Part shown: one piece after another, positions 30,100-41,200 of the stretch
How positions within the stretch are numbered: position 1 is the first letter of the stretch
How the letters are laid out: every line of letters starts with the position of its first letter
Source of the DNA: Bradyrhizobium erythrophlei
GTDB lineage: Bacteria; Pseudomonadota; Alphaproteobacteria; Rhizobiales; Xanthobacteraceae
Direction of reading: 5' to 3'
Assembly: GCF_900129505.1 (NCBI RefSeq)
Contig: NZ_LT670818.1
Location: 7,039,001 to 7,103,000, forward strand
DNA length: 64,000 bases
Program-made: the position numbers and the translations under genes
Notes under the pieces: model-generated
Database searches by the model: none
Seen by the model: the letters and a program-made list of their open reading frames with translations, nothing else
What the model was told of the DNA's origin: nothing

Positions 30100-30972
30100 T
30101 CACCAAACCATAAGACCGCGGCCGACGCCATCCACGCCGCCCCGCAAAAGGCCAAAAATCGCGGCCATGATTACCGCGGCGACGAAGCCGTCCAGACGAT
30201 CCAACAGCCCGCCATGGCCGGGAATCAGCTGGCTGGAGTCCTTGACCCCGAATCGCCGTTTCACTGCGGACTCGAACAGGTCGCCGAGCTGCGAAGCGAT
30301 CGAAAGGCCTGCGCCCAGCAGCAGAATCGGGCCCAATTTGAGCACCTGGGGCGGTTCCACCCGGGCAAAGCCAATCGCGACAAAACCCGCGGCAACCGCC
30401 AGACTGGCCGCAAAGCCGCCGATGGCGCCGGCCCAAGTCTTCTTCGGGCTGACCCGCGGCCAGAGTTTCGGTCCGCCAATACCGCGGCCGGCGAAAAAAC
30501 CGCCGATATCGGTCACCCATACCACCAGCAGGATCAGGATCAGCGCGACAAATCCCCAGACCTGATCGAGGCGTACCAGCACCGATGCGGCTTCGGCGGC
30601 AGCAGCATAAAAATAACCCGCCGCCGCCCAGAGACGCCGTTCCCGCGAGAGCCAGGCTACCGCAACACCGCCGAGCGCGAGCACGCCGAGCGAAGCATCG
30701 ATTCGCCCCAAGGCGAGACAAAACCCTGAAATGGCCAACGCGACGCCGCCGGCTGCGACCACGCGCCGCTCGCGCGCCACGCCGACGATCATCAGCCATT
30801 CCACAAAAAGACCGATCGAAGCCAGCGTCACCAAAGCGGCCCACAGCCACCCGCCGGCATAGGCGATCGCAAGTGCTGCCGGTGCGAGCACCATGGCGGC
30901 GGCGACGCGCAACAAGAGATTGCGCGAACCCTGCTCAGCCGTCGCCGCCGGCGCGGCTTCGTGCTCCGTCAC
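30100..30972 (-). CDS. cdsA: Phosphatidate cytidylyltransferase
   Basis: It makes CDP-diacylglycerol from phosphatidate and CTP in the inner membrane. The 290-residue protein has multiple hydrophobic spans and the CdsA signature near the C-terminus ([20 protein letters not shown], then [12 protein letters not shown]). It starts with GTG, and its first bases overlap the uppS stop (GTGA). Lipid synthesis genes run on both sides. Confidence 0.95.
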   Translation of the reverse strand: MTEHEAAPAATAEQGSRNLLLRVAAAMVLAPAALAIAYAGGWLWAALVTLASIGLFVEWLMIVGVARERRVVAAGGVALAISGFCLALGRIDASLGVLALGGVAVAWLSRERRLWAAAGYFYAAAAEAASVLVRLDQVWGFVALILILLVVWVTDIGGFFAGRGIGGPKLWPRVSPKKTWAGAIGGFAASLAVAAGFVAIGFARVEPPQVLKLGPILLLGAGLSIASQLGDLFESAVKRRFGVKDSSQLIPGHGGLLDRLDGFVAAVIMAAIFGLLRGGVDGVGRGLMVW

Positions 30973-31724
30973 GATCCGGTTTTCGCGGCCAGACCGCCGA
31001 AACGGCGCTCCCGTCTGGCATATTCGGCGATCGCGTCGCTAAGCGCGGCCTTGTCGAAATCGGGCCAGTGGACCGGAACGAACACGAGTTCGCTGTAGGC
31101 CGCCTGCCACATCAGGAAATTCGACAGCCGCTGTTCGCCGCTGGTGCGAATGATCAAATCGGGGTCGGGAATATCGGGCGCATCGAGATAGCGGCCAAGC
31201 GTGTCGGCGTCGATCGAGGCGGCGTCGCGCTTGCCCTCGGCGACCTCGCGCGCGAGCCGCTGCGCCGCCTGCGCGATTTCCTGCCGCGATCCATAGTTGA
31301 ACGCGACCACCAGCGTGAGCTTGGTGTTATTCCCCGTCAGCTCCTCGGCTTCGTTCAGCAGCGCGCAGATGTCGCTCTCCAACCCGGAGCGCTCGCCGAT
31401 CACGCGCACCCGAACGCCGTCGCGGTGCAACGAGGCAAGGTCGTTGCGGATGAACCGCCGCAGCAATCCGAACAGGTCGCCGATTTCGGTCGCCGGACGC
31501 GACCAGTTTTCCGAGCTGAAGGAGAAAATCGTCAGATAGCGAATACCGAGTTCATGCGCTGCGCGAACGACGCGGCGCAGCGCCTCGACGCCGCGGCGAT
31601 GGCCTTCGGCGCGCGGCAGACCGCGCGCCGCCGCCCAGCGTCCGTTTCCGTCCATGATGATCGCCACATGCGAGGGACCATCGGCTCGATCCGGTTTGGT
31701 CGCGGGGGCTGTGGCGTTGGACAT
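30969..31724 (-). CDS. uppS: Undecaprenyl diphosphate synthase
   Basis: A cis-prenyltransferase that makes the C55 carrier for peptidoglycan and O-antigen. 251 residues with the catalytic [20 protein letters not shown] near residue 20, [11 protein letters not shown], and [18 protein letters not shown] near the C-terminus. It lies 79 bases downstream of frr. It supplies the envelope genes that follow. Confidence 0.96.
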   Translation of the reverse strand: MSNATAPATKPDRADGPSHVAIIMDGNGRWAAARGLPRAEGHRRGVEALRRVVRAAHELGIRYLTIFSFSSENWSRPATEIGDLFGLLRRFIRNDLASLHRDGVRVRVIGERSGLESDICALLNEAEELTGNNTKLTLVVAFNYGSRQEIAQAAQRLAREVAEGKRDAASIDADTLGRYLDAPDIPDPDLIIRTSGEQRLSNFLMWQAAYSELVFVPVHWPDFDKAALSDAIAEYARRERRFGGLAAKTGS

Positions 31725-31803
31725 TGGTCAATCCCAGGAGCGTTTTCGAGCGAAGTGGAACCGGTTCGCTTGAGGAAAACGCGTCAGAACAAAAAGCAGC
31801 GGG

Positions 31804-32367
31804 CTAAACGGTGAGGATTTCTTTTTCCTTGGCCGCCAGCAATTGATCGATCTCCGTGATCGTCCCGTCGGTCGCCTTCTGAACTTCAGCGGCCAGGCGC
31901 TCCTGATCGTCCTCGGATATCTCGTGATTCTTCTCGAGCTTCTTCACGGTATCCAGGCCATCGCGGCGGACATGCCTGACCGCGACGCGCGCGGCTTCGG
32001 CGTATTTGTGCGCCACCTTCACCAGTTCCTTGCGGCGCTCTTCATTGAGTTCGGGAATCCGCAGCCGCAGCACCTGTCCTTCGGTGGCGGGGCTCAAGCC
32101 GAGGTTGGAATCGACGATCGCCTTTTCCACCGCCTTGACCATCGACTTGTCCCACACCTGCACCGAGAGCAGGCGCGGCTCCGGCACGCTGACGGTCGCG
32201 AGCTGGTTCAGCGGCATGTGCGTGCCGTAGGCGTCGACCTGCACCGGCTCCAGCATCGAGGCCGCGGCGCGGCCGGTTCGCAAACCGCCGAGTTCATGCT
32301 TGAGAGCCTGCGATGCGCCCTGCATGCGGCGTTTCAATTCGTTGACGTCGAACTTACCCGTGGGCAT
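31804..32367 (-). CDS. frr: Ribosome recycling factor
   Basis: With EF-G it splits the post-termination ribosome. 187 residues from the ATG at 32367; typical RRF segments [33 protein letters not shown], and [19 protein letters not shown] are present. The upstream extension of the frame is not coding. It follows pyrH by about 70 bases. Confidence 0.97.
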   Translation of the reverse strand: MPTGKFDVNELKRRMQGASQALKHELGGLRTGRAAASMLEPVQVDAYGTHMPLNQLATVSVPEPRLLSVQVWDKSMVKAVEKAIVDSNLGLSPATEGQVLRLRIPELNEERRKELVKVAHKYAEAARVAVRHVRRDGLDTVKKLEKNHEISEDDQERLAAEVQKATDGTITEIDQLLAAKEKEILTV

Positions 32368-32437
32368 AGCGCACTCTCCTCTTGAAAACTCGCAGCCAAG
32401 GCAGCCGAACCCAGCGCAGTCCCATCCTTTGCAAAGC

Positions 32438-33154
32438 TCAGCCGGCGACGATGGTGCCGTGACCGGTACCCCGCAGGATCGAGCCGATCGAACCCGGCTC
32501 GGCGATCGAGAACACGATGATAGGCAGCGACGTCTCGCGGGCAAGCGCGAATGCGGTCACATCCATGACCTTGTAGCCGCCTTCAATCGCCTGTGAATGG
32601 GTCAGGCGGTCAAACCGCTTGGCGGCCGGATCCTTTTTGGGGTCGGCGCTGTAGACGCCGTCGACATTGGTAGCCTTCAGCACCGCCTGGGCGCCGATTT
32701 CGGCCGCCCGCAATACCGCGGTGGTATCGGTGGTGAAGAATGGATTGCCGGTGCCGCCGCCGAGCAGCACGATCCGGCCCTCGGCGAGATATTTGTGCGT
32801 TGCACCCCGGGTGTAGAGTTCGCAGACCTGCGGCATCACGAACGCCGAAAGCGCCCGCGCTGGCGCGCCACGCCGCTCGATCGCGGCCTCCAGCGCCAGG
32901 CAGTTCATGACGGTGGCGAGCATGCCCATGGTGTCGCCGGTGGGCCGCGACACCCCGCGCGAGGATACTTCCACGCCGCGGACCAGATTGCCGCCGCCGA
33001 TGACGACGGCCACTTCGACCCCCAGCTGCTGGGCGGCGATCAGGTCGCTGGCGACCCGGTCGATGGTCGGCTGGTCCATGCCCGATGAATTCGGGCCGGC
33101 CAGATATTCGCCGGAGAGCTTGATCACCACACGACGATAGACCGGCTCAGCCAT
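32438..33154 (-). CDS. pyrH: Uridylate kinase
   Basis: It phosphorylates UMP to UDP. The 238-residue amino-acid-kinase-fold protein has the N-terminal [12 protein letters not shown], then [13 protein letters not shown], and [20 protein letters not shown]. The start at 33154 has a GGAGAG-type ribosome site. The order tsf-pyrH-frr is the conserved bacterial one. Confidence 0.97.
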   Translation of the reverse strand: MAEPVYRRVVIKLSGEYLAGPNSSGMDQPTIDRVASDLIAAQQLGVEVAVVIGGGNLVRGVEVSSRGVSRPTGDTMGMLATVMNCLALEAAIERRGAPARALSAFVMPQVCELYTRGATHKYLAEGRIVLLGGGTGNPFFTTDTTAVLRAAEIGAQAVLKATNVDGVYSADPKKDPAAKRFDRLTHSQAIEGGYKVMDVTAFALARETSLPIIVFSIAEPGSIGSILRGTGHGTIVAG

Positions 33155-33222
33155 AGCGAATCGCTCTCCTTCCCGCGCGGGCTGCTCCCGGCGCAAACGG
33201 GCCGGGAGCACCGTTTGCGCGG

Positions 33223-34146
33223 TTATTTCTTGCCGCTGGCCGCCGCGACTTCGGCGGCGAAATCGGATTCCTGCTTTTCGATTCCCTCGCCGAGAGCATA
33301 GCGCACAAAGCCGGTGATCTTCACAGCCCCGCCGATCTTGCCCTCAGCTTCCTTCACCGCCTGGGCCACCGACTTGGCGTTGTCGTGGATGAAGGCCTGC
33401 TCGAGCAGGCAGACTTCCTTGTAGTAGGTCTTCAGGCCGGACTCGACGATCTTCTCGATCACGTTCTCGGCCTTGCCCTGCTGACGGTACTTGTCGGCCA
33501 GCACGTCCTTTTCGCGCTTCACGACGGCGGGATCGAGTCCCGCCGGATCCAGCGCCTGGGGATTGGCGGCGGCGACATGCATGGCGAGCTGACGGCCGAG
33601 CGTTGCGAGCTCGTCGGTCTTGCCGGCCGATTCCAGCGCCACGATCACGCCCATCTTGCCGGCGCCATCGATCACGGCGTTATGCACGTAGCTCGACACC
33701 ACGCCCTTGCCGACTTCGAGCGACGTCGCCCGGCGCAGCGTCATGTTCTCGCCGATGGTGGCGATGGCGTCCGAAATAGCGGTCTCGACCGTGACGCTGC
33801 CGGCCTTGGCGGCCTTGATCTTCTCGACGTCGGCGCCGACGGCGAGCGCGACCTGGGCGATCATCTTGACCAGTCCCTGGAACTGCTCGTTGCGGGCCAC
33901 GAAGTCGGTCTCGGAATTGACCTCGACCACGACGCCCTTGTTGCCGGAGGTCAGCGCGCCGATCAGGCCCTCCGCCGCGACGCGGCCGGCCTTCTTGGCG
34001 GCCTTCGACAGGCCCTTCTTGCGCAGCCAGTCGATCGCCGCCTGCATGTCGCCGTTGTTCTCGGCAAGCGCCTGCTTGCAGTCCATCATGCCGACGCCGG
34101 TGGTCTCGCGAAGGTCCTTGACCATCGCCGCTGTGATCGTTGCCAT
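33223..34146 (-). CDS. tsf: Elongation factor Ts
   Basis: Nucleotide exchange factor for EF-Tu. 307 residues from the ATG at 34146: N-terminal UBA-like domain with [20 protein letters not shown], then [16 protein letters not shown], both diagnostic. The dimerisation and C-terminal domains are complete. It is cotranscribed with rpsB. Confidence 0.97.
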   Translation of the reverse strand: MATITAAMVKDLRETTGVGMMDCKQALAENNGDMQAAIDWLRKKGLSKAAKKAGRVAAEGLIGALTSGNKGVVVEVNSETDFVARNEQFQGLVKMIAQVALAVGADVEKIKAAKAGSVTVETAISDAIATIGENMTLRRATSLEVGKGVVSSYVHNAVIDGAGKMGVIVALESAGKTDELATLGRQLAMHVAAANPQALDPAGLDPAVVKREKDVLADKYRQQGKAENVIEKIVESGLKTYYKEVCLLEQAFIHDNAKSVAQAVKEAEGKIGGAVKITGFVRYALGEGIEKQESDFAAEVAAASGKK

Positions 34147-34272
34147 CGTTGCTGTCCTTTGCCTGTCAGGGCGACCGCGGCGGGCCTTTGCCACCTCGCC
34201 GCCGTCCACCCTCAGCAATTACGGAAATTGAGAAGCGGTGGCCGGAAGGTTCCGGCCAGCGCGCATATAAAG

Positions 34273-35271
34273 CTATTCGGCTTCCGCGGTCATCGCCTTG
34301 GCCTGGGCTACCCAGCCATCGGCGCGAGACGGAAGTCCGACTTCTTCGCCGATCTTGTGGGCGGTGTCGTGATCGAGTTCGGCCAGCTGCCAGTAGTGGA
34401 AGATGCCGAGATCGTTGAACTTCTTCTCGATCGCGCCGGACACGCCGGTGAGCTTCTTGAGATCGTCGGCGCTGCCGCGCGGCCCGGCGAGACCCTGGAA
34501 CCCGGTCGGCTGCGGCGCCGCCGGAATCGCCTCGCGCAGCGGTTGGGCGGACGCGCCGATATCGATCCCGGAATCGCCCTGCGCGCGCGAGATGCCGTCG
34601 ATGGCAGCACGCGCGATCAGATCGCAATACAACGCGATGGCGCGGCCGGCGTCGTCATTGCCGGGAATCACAAAGCTGATGCCCTTCGGATCGGAGTTGG
34701 TGTCGACGATCGCGGCGACCGGGATATTCAGCCGCTGTGCTTCCTGGATCGCGATGTCTTCCTTGTTGGTGTCGATCACGAAGATCATGTCGGGCAAACC
34801 GCCCATGTCCTTGATGCCGCCGAGCGAGCGGTCGAGCTTGTCGCGCTCGCGCTGCAGCGTCAGCCGCTCCTTCTTGGTGTAGGCGCTGGCATCGCCGGAA
34901 TTGAGCACCTCTTCGAGATGCCGCAGCCGCTTGATCGAACCGGAGATCGTCTTCCAGTTGGTCAGCGTGCCGCCGAGCCAGCGCGAATTGACGAAATACT
35001 GCGCGGAGCGCTTGGCGGCCTCGGCAACGCCGTCCTGCGCCTGGCGCTTGGTGCCGACGAACAGGATACGGCCGCCCTTGGCGACGGTATCGCTGACGGC
35101 CTGCAGCGCCCGGTGCAACAGCGGCACGGTCTGGGCGAGGTCGATGATGTGGATGTTGTTGCGGGCGCCGAAAATGAAATCCGCCATTTTCGGATTCCAT
35201 CGGTGCGATTGGTGGCCAAAGTGGACGCCAGCCTCAAGCAGTTGACGCATAGAGAAATCGGGTAGCGACAT
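34273..35271 (-). CDS. rpsB: Ribosomal protein S2 with C-terminal extension
   Basis: Small-subunit protein S2. 332 residues, compared with about 240 in E. coli. Residues 1-230 are standard ([20 protein letters not shown], then [15 protein letters not shown] [13 protein letters not shown]). The last ~80 residues ([20 protein letters not shown]) are a helix-hairpin-helix-like extension found in alphaproteobacterial S2. First gene of the long minus-strand run; a good promoter lies upstream. Confidence 0.97.
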   Translation of the reverse strand: MSLPDFSMRQLLEAGVHFGHQSHRWNPKMADFIFGARNNIHIIDLAQTVPLLHRALQAVSDTVAKGGRILFVGTKRQAQDGVAEAAKRSAQYFVNSRWLGGTLTNWKTISGSIKRLRHLEEVLNSGDASAYTKKERLTLQRERDKLDRSLGGIKDMGGLPDMIFVIDTNKEDIAIQEAQRLNIPVAAIVDTNSDPKGISFVIPGNDDAGRAIALYCDLIARAAIDGISRAQGDSGIDIGASAQPLREAIPAAPQPTGFQGLAGPRGSADDLKKLTGVSGAIEKKFNDLGIFHYWQLAELDHDTAHKIGEEVGLPSRADGWVAQAKAMTAEAE

Positions 35272-35381
35272 CGTTTAAGTTCTCCGGTTGGTTCCTCCGG
35301 AAACGTGTGAGCAGACGAGCCTTATGGCCCGGCTGCCACCGGACGGCCTTTTGAGCCATGTTTCCGTGTGAGATGGGCCGC

Positions 35382-35409
35382 TATATAGCGGTATTTTCAA
35401 AGGAAGCAA
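35382..35409 (-). promoter_or_regulatory. Sigma-70-type promoter for rpsB
   Basis: On the minus strand TTGCTT (35409-35404) is followed after 16 bases by TATATA (35387-35382), about 110 bases before the rpsB start. The match to the -35 and -10 consensus is good; use in the cell is inferred. Confidence 0.55.
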
Positions 35410-35465
35410 GGAAATTGGGCCAGTTTTGGCCAACGGACACGGTCATGCGGCCGCAGCCCCCCGTT

Positions 35466-35855
35466 TCAGGCCCTCATGGGCGCTTCCATGAGCCCAAGAT
35501 GCTGTGCCATCGGCCGAAAATCGCTGTCATTGTGCAGCAATGGCCGGCGGTTTTCGATGCACCACGATCGATGGTCTTCCGAACGGTGATGCCGCGCCGG
35601 CGCAAGGACCGGAAGTTGCGGGCCGCCGCGATTGCGACCGCCTCGCCGGCCATCGAAGCGATTTCGAAGCGGCGCAAAAGCCCCTCGCCCCTGTCGAGCG
35701 GCCCGCTCGCTGGCGAGGCCCTGGAGCACCTCGCATAGCATCAGATCGCCAACGGCAATCTCCTCGTTGCCAAGGATTGCCTGCTGGCGCGCAACACGGG
35801 GCGCTTTGCGGCCATTGAGGAAGTCGATCCAGACGCTGCTATCGACAACGATCAC
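35466..35855 (-). pseudogene. vapC: VapC-type PIN toxin, frameshifted
   Basis: It starts at a GTG overlapping the vapB stop. Residues 1-55 are a normal PIN domain (VVDSSVWIDFLNGR, then VGDLMLCEVLQGLASERAAR). At about 35688-35691 an extra G in a G-run shifts the frame; the expected continuation (LLRRFEIASMAGEAVAIAAA) is found in the next frame, up to KTID. Then a deletion of roughly a dozen bases restores the first frame at WCIENRRPLLHNDSDF. The open frame therefore survives, but its middle ~40 residues are out of frame, so the nuclease fold is very likely lost. Confidence 0.75.
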
Positions 35856-36054
35856 CCCGTTGCCCGCCCCTTGCGGCTCTGCGCAAGGTTGCCGCGCCAG
35901 CGGTATTTGCCCAAAGCGGCGCCAACCTCCTGCTGTCGACGCAACCTAATCATCAGGCGAAGTGCCTCTCTACCGTCTGCTTCTTGGTTGCATGCCCGGA
36001 AGCCTTCTGGGCTTCCGCCATCAGCGTGTCATCGATGTCGATATTGGTGCGCAT
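35852..36054 (-). pseudogene. vapB: VapB-type antitoxin, frameshifted
   Basis: From the ATG at 36054 it reads MRTNIDIDDTLMAEAQKASG and TKKQTVE, the usual VapB ribbon-helix-helix start. One base is missing near 35968-35972 (expected GTAGAGGAGGC, found GTAGAGAGGC), leading to an early TGA. The remaining part continues in another frame (ALRLMIRLRRQQEV, then a toxin-binding tail) to a stop overlapping the vapC start. Both partners of the module are thus broken. Confidence 0.75.
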
Positions 36055-36238
36055 CGCGCGGTCCGCCATTCATTGTGCGCAAATGTGTAAGGCGGCATCG
36101 TACTATACACATGACACGTCCGCAGCGGCCGGCGTGATGTCAACGCGGGCCGGCATAGCCGCCCCCATCCAACCCTTCCCGAGGCATGAATTATCGGGCT
36201 GTTCTTTGCCACGACGCATGAGGTTCCCCGATGCCATC

Positions 36239-36811
36239 TCAGACGGCAGGCGACATCAGGCCGACTCTCAAATCTTTGGCGACATAAACGCTTGAGTCGT
36301 CAGCGAATACTCGGCCATTCGCAATACCCAGAACCAACTTGCCGCGCCGTACCTGATGCATATCAACCTCGTAACGCACGCGCTTAATGTCTGGCGTGAT
36401 GTGCCCCCTGAACTTTACCTCGCCAACGCCGACGGCGCGGCCTTTGCCCGGTGAGCCCGACCAGCCAAGCCAATAACCGACGATCTGCCACATCGCATCC
36501 AGGCCTAGACAGCCCGGCATCACGGGGTCATCGATAAAATGACAATCAAAGAACCAGAGCTCTGGCGTGATATCCAACTCACCGACGATATGGCCTTTGC
36601 CAAATTCGCCGCCGTCCATACTGATCTGCGTGATCCGGTCCATCATCAACATCGGCGGCGCAGGTAGCTGGGCATTGCCCGAACCGAAATAGCCTCCTTT
36701 GCTGGATTTGAGCAGTTCTTCCTTTGTGTAGGACGATTGTGGCGTGTGAAAACCGTGTGGATCTGACAAAGGCGACACCTTCTTGTTAAATTGGGTTCTT
36801 CTTATCAGCAT
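36239..36811 (-). CDS. fabA: 3-hydroxydecanoyl-ACP dehydratase/isomerase, solitary
   Basis: It dehydrates 3-hydroxydecanoyl-ACP and isomerises the product for unsaturated fatty acid synthesis. The catalytic segment [20 protein letters not shown] carries the His and Asp pair; [13 protein letters not shown] and [15 protein letters not shown] are also typical. 190 residues, against ~171 usually: about 25 extra N-terminal residues lie in a stretch partly matching dnaE (see 36823-36850), so the true start may be the GTG at 36778 or later. No fabB neighbour is present, unlike the usual fabAB pair. It is likely a second, acquired copy. Confidence 0.85.
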   Translation of the reverse strand: MLIRRTQFNKKVSPLSDPHGFHTPQSSYTKEELLKSSKGGYFGSGNAQLPAPPMLMMDRITQISMDGGEFGKGHIVGELDITPELWFFDCHFIDDPVMPGCLGLDAMWQIVGYWLGWSGSPGKGRAVGVGEVKFRGHITPDIKRVRYEVDMHQVRRGKLVLGIANGRVFADDSSVYVAKDLRVGLMSPAV

Positions 36812-36822
36812 CAGGGTGGCGG

Positions 36823-36850
36823 CCTTGCCGGCGGTGGCGCCGGTTTTGAC
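36823..36850. repeat. 28-bp exact copy of dnaE sequence upstream of fabA
   Basis: These 28 bases are identical, in the same orientation, to 38778-38805 within dnaE, and weaker similarity extends for several bases on both sides. Read in the fabA frame they encode the DnaE peptide VKTGATAGK. Confidence 0.8.
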
Positions 36851-36873
36851 AGCGCGGGTTACCTCCCGCCGCG

Positions 36874-37410
36874 CTATTCCGCCAATTGAAGCTCCGCGAT
36901 CGTTGTCCGGGCGGCTGCTTCGTCCAGTTGGACGAAGTCGATCGGTCCGGGACTATCACTGCCGGTGGTGACCGCAGAGCCGACCAGCATGCCAGCCAAA
37001 CCACCGGCCATCGTCATTCCCATCACCGCATTGTGCCTGTCGCTCGTCCTCGCGAGGTAGAAATACGTGCGGCCGGATTCGGTCGTGACGTCATGCTTGC
37101 TTTCGCCCGGAAACAAGTTCTCCGAGGCCCACAACTGGTGCCGACCGGCCGGACGATCGGCGTAGACATAGGTTCCGGGTTTGAGCCGGCCCATCGGGCC
37201 GCCGTCGACCTTGACGTCACAAACGGTGGCGGAAAGGCCACTGGCTTTCTCCTCAAGCACAACGATGCGCGTCTGCCCCGGTCTTGGCGGGCCGACCTTT
37301 TGCATCACCCCCGCATAATCGAAACCAGTTCTTTGGCTCGCACAAGCCGACAAACAAACCGCGGCAATCCCCAGCACCACCCAACGCCAAAACGTTCCGC
37401 CCCCCAACAC
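36874..37410 (-). CDS. DUF2846-type lipoprotein
   Basis: 178 residues with a lipoprotein signal peptide ([16 protein letters not shown]; lipobox L-S-A-C, lipidated Cys near residue 23). The mature part has [20 protein letters not shown] and [21 protein letters not shown], then [20 protein letters not shown], the beta-sandwich pattern of DUF2846 lipoproteins, and a Gly-rich helix near residue 135. It is probably anchored to the outer membrane. No function is assigned. Confidence 0.75.
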   Translation of the reverse strand: MLGGGTFWRWVVLGIAAVCLSACASQRTGFDYAGVMQKVGPPRPGQTRIVVLEEKASGLSATVCDVKVDGGPMGRLKPGTYVYADRPAGRHQLWASENLFPGESKHDVTTESGRTYFYLARTSDRHNAVMGMTMAGGLAGMLVGSAVTTGSDSPGPIDFVQLDEAAARTTIAELQLAE

Positions 37411-37504
37411 CCCAATGCCCTGGGCGGCAGGCTAACCAAAAACACGGTGTGGTTGCAACTGCCTCGGCGCTTCTGCCAGACTGTGGATTTTCCCCGGAGA
37501 TTCC

Positions 37505-38224
37505 TCAGGCGGCGATATCGACCCTGCCATCCCTGAGCCGGTAGATGCCGCCGACCACTTTGAGTTTGTGCTGTTCGACCGCCGCGCTCAGGATCGGCGT
37601 CGCGGTGCTTAAGGTGGCGACGTTGTCGAGTACGTTCTGGCGGATCGCCTTGCCGAGCGTATCCCCGCCTTGTGGCAATACAGCCTTTACCGAAGGCGCG
37701 ATGCCGGCCACGAGCGACGGCATATGTCCCGGCAGGGTCGTGTTATCCTTGAGGGATTTGATGGTGGCATCGACCGCGCCGCAGGCATCGTGCCCCAGTA
37801 CCAAGATCAGGGGCACACCGAGCACGGCGACGGCATATTCCAGACTGGCGACCGATTCTTCGCTGGCGAAGTTTCCGGCCACGCGGCAGACGAAAAGATC
37901 GCCCCGGCCGCTGTCGAAAGCGTATTCCGGGGCAATGCGCGAATCGGCACAGCTCAGGATGGCGGCGAACGGGTTCTGGCCGCCGGCCAACGCTTCCCGC
38001 TCGTGCTTGAAATCATGACGCAGCGACACGCCTTCGACGTAGCGCGCATTGCCTTTCAGCAGGCGTTCGAGCGAAGCGTCGGGCGACAGGACGTTTTGCG
38101 GTTTCGGCGGCGGCTTTTTCTCCTTGGCCCCGGCCGCGTTCCCGAAAAGCAGCGTCGCGGTGGCGCCGAGGATGAGCCCGCGGCGCGAGGGTCGAAAAGA
38201 ATTCTGGAGGCACGTTACACACAT
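37505..38224 (-). CDS. Beta-class carbonic anhydrase, Tat-exported
   Basis: It interconverts CO2 and bicarbonate. 239 residues; zinc ligands are visible in ILSCADSRIAPE (Cys, and Asp/Arg dyad) and LGHDACGAV (His, Cys). The N-terminus has RPSRRGLILGATATLLFGN, a twin-arginine signal, so it should work in the periplasm, unlike most bacterial beta enzymes. It lies 20 bases after the dnaE stop position on the same strand, possibly read through from dnaE. Confidence 0.88.
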   Translation of the reverse strand: MCVTCLQNSFRPSRRGLILGATATLLFGNAAGAKEKKPPPKPQNVLSPDASLERLLKGNARYVEGVSLRHDFKHEREALAGGQNPFAAILSCADSRIAPEYAFDSGRGDLFVCRVAGNFASEESVASLEYAVAVLGVPLILVLGHDACGAVDATIKSLKDNTTLPGHMPSLVAGIAPSVKAVLPQGGDTLGKAIRQNVLDNVATLSTATPILSAAVEQHKLKVVGGIYRLRDGRVDIAA

Positions 38225-38244
38225 CGGACAGCTCCTTTGCGTCG

Positions 38245-41200
38245 TTACAGCGTCTGCACGTCGACCACGCCCGACACCGCCTTGATCGCGCCGGCGATCT
38301 GCGGCGAGACCTTGAAGCGGCCGGGCAGCTTCATTTCGACCTCGGTTTCGAGGTCGAGCATCATCACCAGCGACACGTCGCCATCGGCGCCGCCCATCGG
38401 CGCCGGAGCCGGTTTTGCCTGAGGGCCGCGGGGCGGCGGCGTGCCCTGCCCTGCCTCGGGCATCTGCAGCCGCTTGGCGATGGATTCGAGCGGCTTGGTG
38501 TCGCGCACGAAGATTCGAAGTCCCTTCTGGGTTTTCGACGCAGCATCATCCAGCGGCTCGGCGTGCAGCACGCGGGCGCGGACATCCTCGCCCTGCAGCT
38601 CGGCACCCAATTGCAGCAGCACCGCGGCCCCCGGCTCCAGCACGTCGCGATATTGCGCGAGCCCTTCGGAAAACAGCACGGCCTCGAAATGGCCGGTCGG
38701 GTCGGACAGGCCCATGATACCCATCTTGTTGCCGGTCTTGGTGCGCCGCTCCATGCGCGACACCACGGTGGCGGCAACCTTGCCGGCGGTGGCGCCGGTT
38801 TTGACCGCGCGGGAAAATTCCGCCCAGGTCTGCACCCGCAACCGCTTCAGCGCGGTGGCGTAATCGTCGAGCGGATGGCCGGACAGGAAGAATCCGATCG
38901 CGTCGTATTCGCGCCGCAGCCGCTCCGCCGGCAGCCACGGTTCGATTTGCGGCAGCATGATGGTCGGCGCATCGGCGGCGCCGCCGAACATGTCGTTCTG
39001 CCCCATGGTTGCGGCCTCATGGCTGCGCTGGCACGCGGCGAGAATGGCCTCGGCGCCGGCAAACACCCGCGCACGGTTCGAATCCAGCGTATCGAAGGCG
39101 CCGGCCGCGGCGAGACTCTCGATGATGCGCTTGTTGATCGCGCGCGGATTGACCCGCGCGGCGAAATCAGCGAGCGAGGTGAACACGCCCTCCTTGCGCG
39201 CCTCGACGATCAGTTCGACCGCCTGCTGACCGACGCCCTTTAGCGCGGCCAGCGCGTAATAGATGGTGCCGTCGGCTACCTCGAAGGTGGGGCCGGAACG
39301 GTTGACCGAGGGTGCTTCGACCTTGATGCCGAGCCGCTGCGCTTCGGCGCGGAATTCCGAGAGCTTGTCGGTATTGTTGAGGTCGAGCGTCATCGACGCC
39401 GCAATGAACTCGACCGGGTAATGCGCCTTCATGTAGGCGGTATGGTAGGACACCAGTGCGTAGGCTGCCGCGTGGCTCTTGTTGAAGCCGTAGTCGGCGA
39501 ATTTCGCCAACAGTTCGAAGATGGTTTCGGCCTGCCCTTTCGGCACGTCGTTCTTGACCGCGCCGGCGACGAAGATCGCGCGCTGCTTCTCCATCTCCGA
39601 GCGGATCTTCTTGCCCATCGCGCGCCGCAACAGGTCGGCGTCGCCGAGCGAGTAGCCGGCCATCACCTGGGCGATCTGCATCACCTGTTCCTGGTAGATG
39701 ATGACGCCGAAGGTCTCCTTCAGGATCGATTCGAGGATGGGATGGAGATATTCCGGCTCTTCGTCGCCGTGCTTGCGGGCACAATAGGTCGGAATATTCG
39801 CCATCGGGCCCGGCCGATACAGCGCCACCAGCGCGATGATATCCTCGAAACGGTCGGGCCGCATATCGACCAGCGCGCGCCGCATGCCCTGGCTTTCAAC
39901 CTGGAACACGCCGACCACGTCGCCTTTGGCCAGCATCTGGTAGCTCTTGGCGTCGTCGAGCGGCAAGGTCGCCAGATCGACCTCGACGCCGCGCTGCTTG
40001 AGCAGTTTGACCGCGACGTCGAGCACCGTCAGCGTCTTCAGCCCGAGGAAGTCGAATTTGACGAGGCCCGCAGGCTCGACCCATTTCATGTTGAACTGGG
40101 TCACCGGCATGTCGGATTTCGGGTCGCGATAGAGCGGCACCAGCTCGCTCAAGGGGCGGTCGCCGATCACGATGCCGGCGGCGTGGGTGGAGGCGTGCCG
40201 CGTCAGACCCTCGAGGCGCTGCGCGATGTCGAAGGCGCGCGCCACCACCGGATCCTCGTCGCGGAACGCCTGCAGCTTCGGTTCGCTGGCGATCGCGGCC
40301 GCCAGCGTCACCGGCGCCGCGGGGTTTTGCGGGACCAGTTTAGTCAGCTTGTCGACCTGTCCGTAAGGCATCTGCAGCACGCGCCCGACGTCGCGCAGCA
40401 CGCCGCGCGCCTGCAGGGTTCCAAAGGTGATGATCTGCGCCACGTGGTCCCTGCCGTAGCGCTGCTGCACGTAGTCGATCACCTCGCCGCGCCGGTCCTG
40501 GCAGAAGTCGATGTCGAAATCGGGCATCGAGACGCGTTCGGGATTGAGGAAGCGCTCGAACAGGAGGCCGAACCGGATCGGATCGAGATCGGTGATGGTC
40601 AGCGCATAGGCGACCAGCGAGCCCGCGCCCGAGCCGCGCCCCGGTCCGACCGGAATGCCCTGCGCCTTCGCCCATTTGATGAAGTCCGCGACGATCAGAA
40701 AGTAGCCCGGATACTGCATGCGGGTGATGACATCGAGCTCGAAGGCGAGCCGTGCGCGGTAGTCCTCCTCGGTGGTGCCCTGCGACAGGCCGTGAACCCG
40801 CAGGCGGTTGGTCAACCCCTCCTCGGCCTGCCGGCGCAACTCCGCCGCTTCTTCGCTGACGGCGTCTGCGCTGTTGGCGGAGGCCCCCACCGTGAAGCGC
40901 GGCAGGATCGGCTTGCGGGTGAGCGGGCGGAACGAGCAGCGCTCGGCGATCTCGACGGTGGAGGCGAGCGCCTCCGGCAGGTCGGCGAACAGCACCGCCA
41001 TCTCGGCGCGGGTCTTGAAACGGTGATCGGGCGTCAGCTGGTCGCGTTCGGTATCTGCGATCAGGCGCCCGCCGGCGATGCACAACAGCGCGTCATGGGC
41101 TTCGTAATCGTCCGATGCCGCGAAATACGGCTCGTTGGTCGCCACCAGCGGCAGGCCCTTGGTGTAGGCGAGATCAATCAGGCCGGCCTCGACGCGGCGC

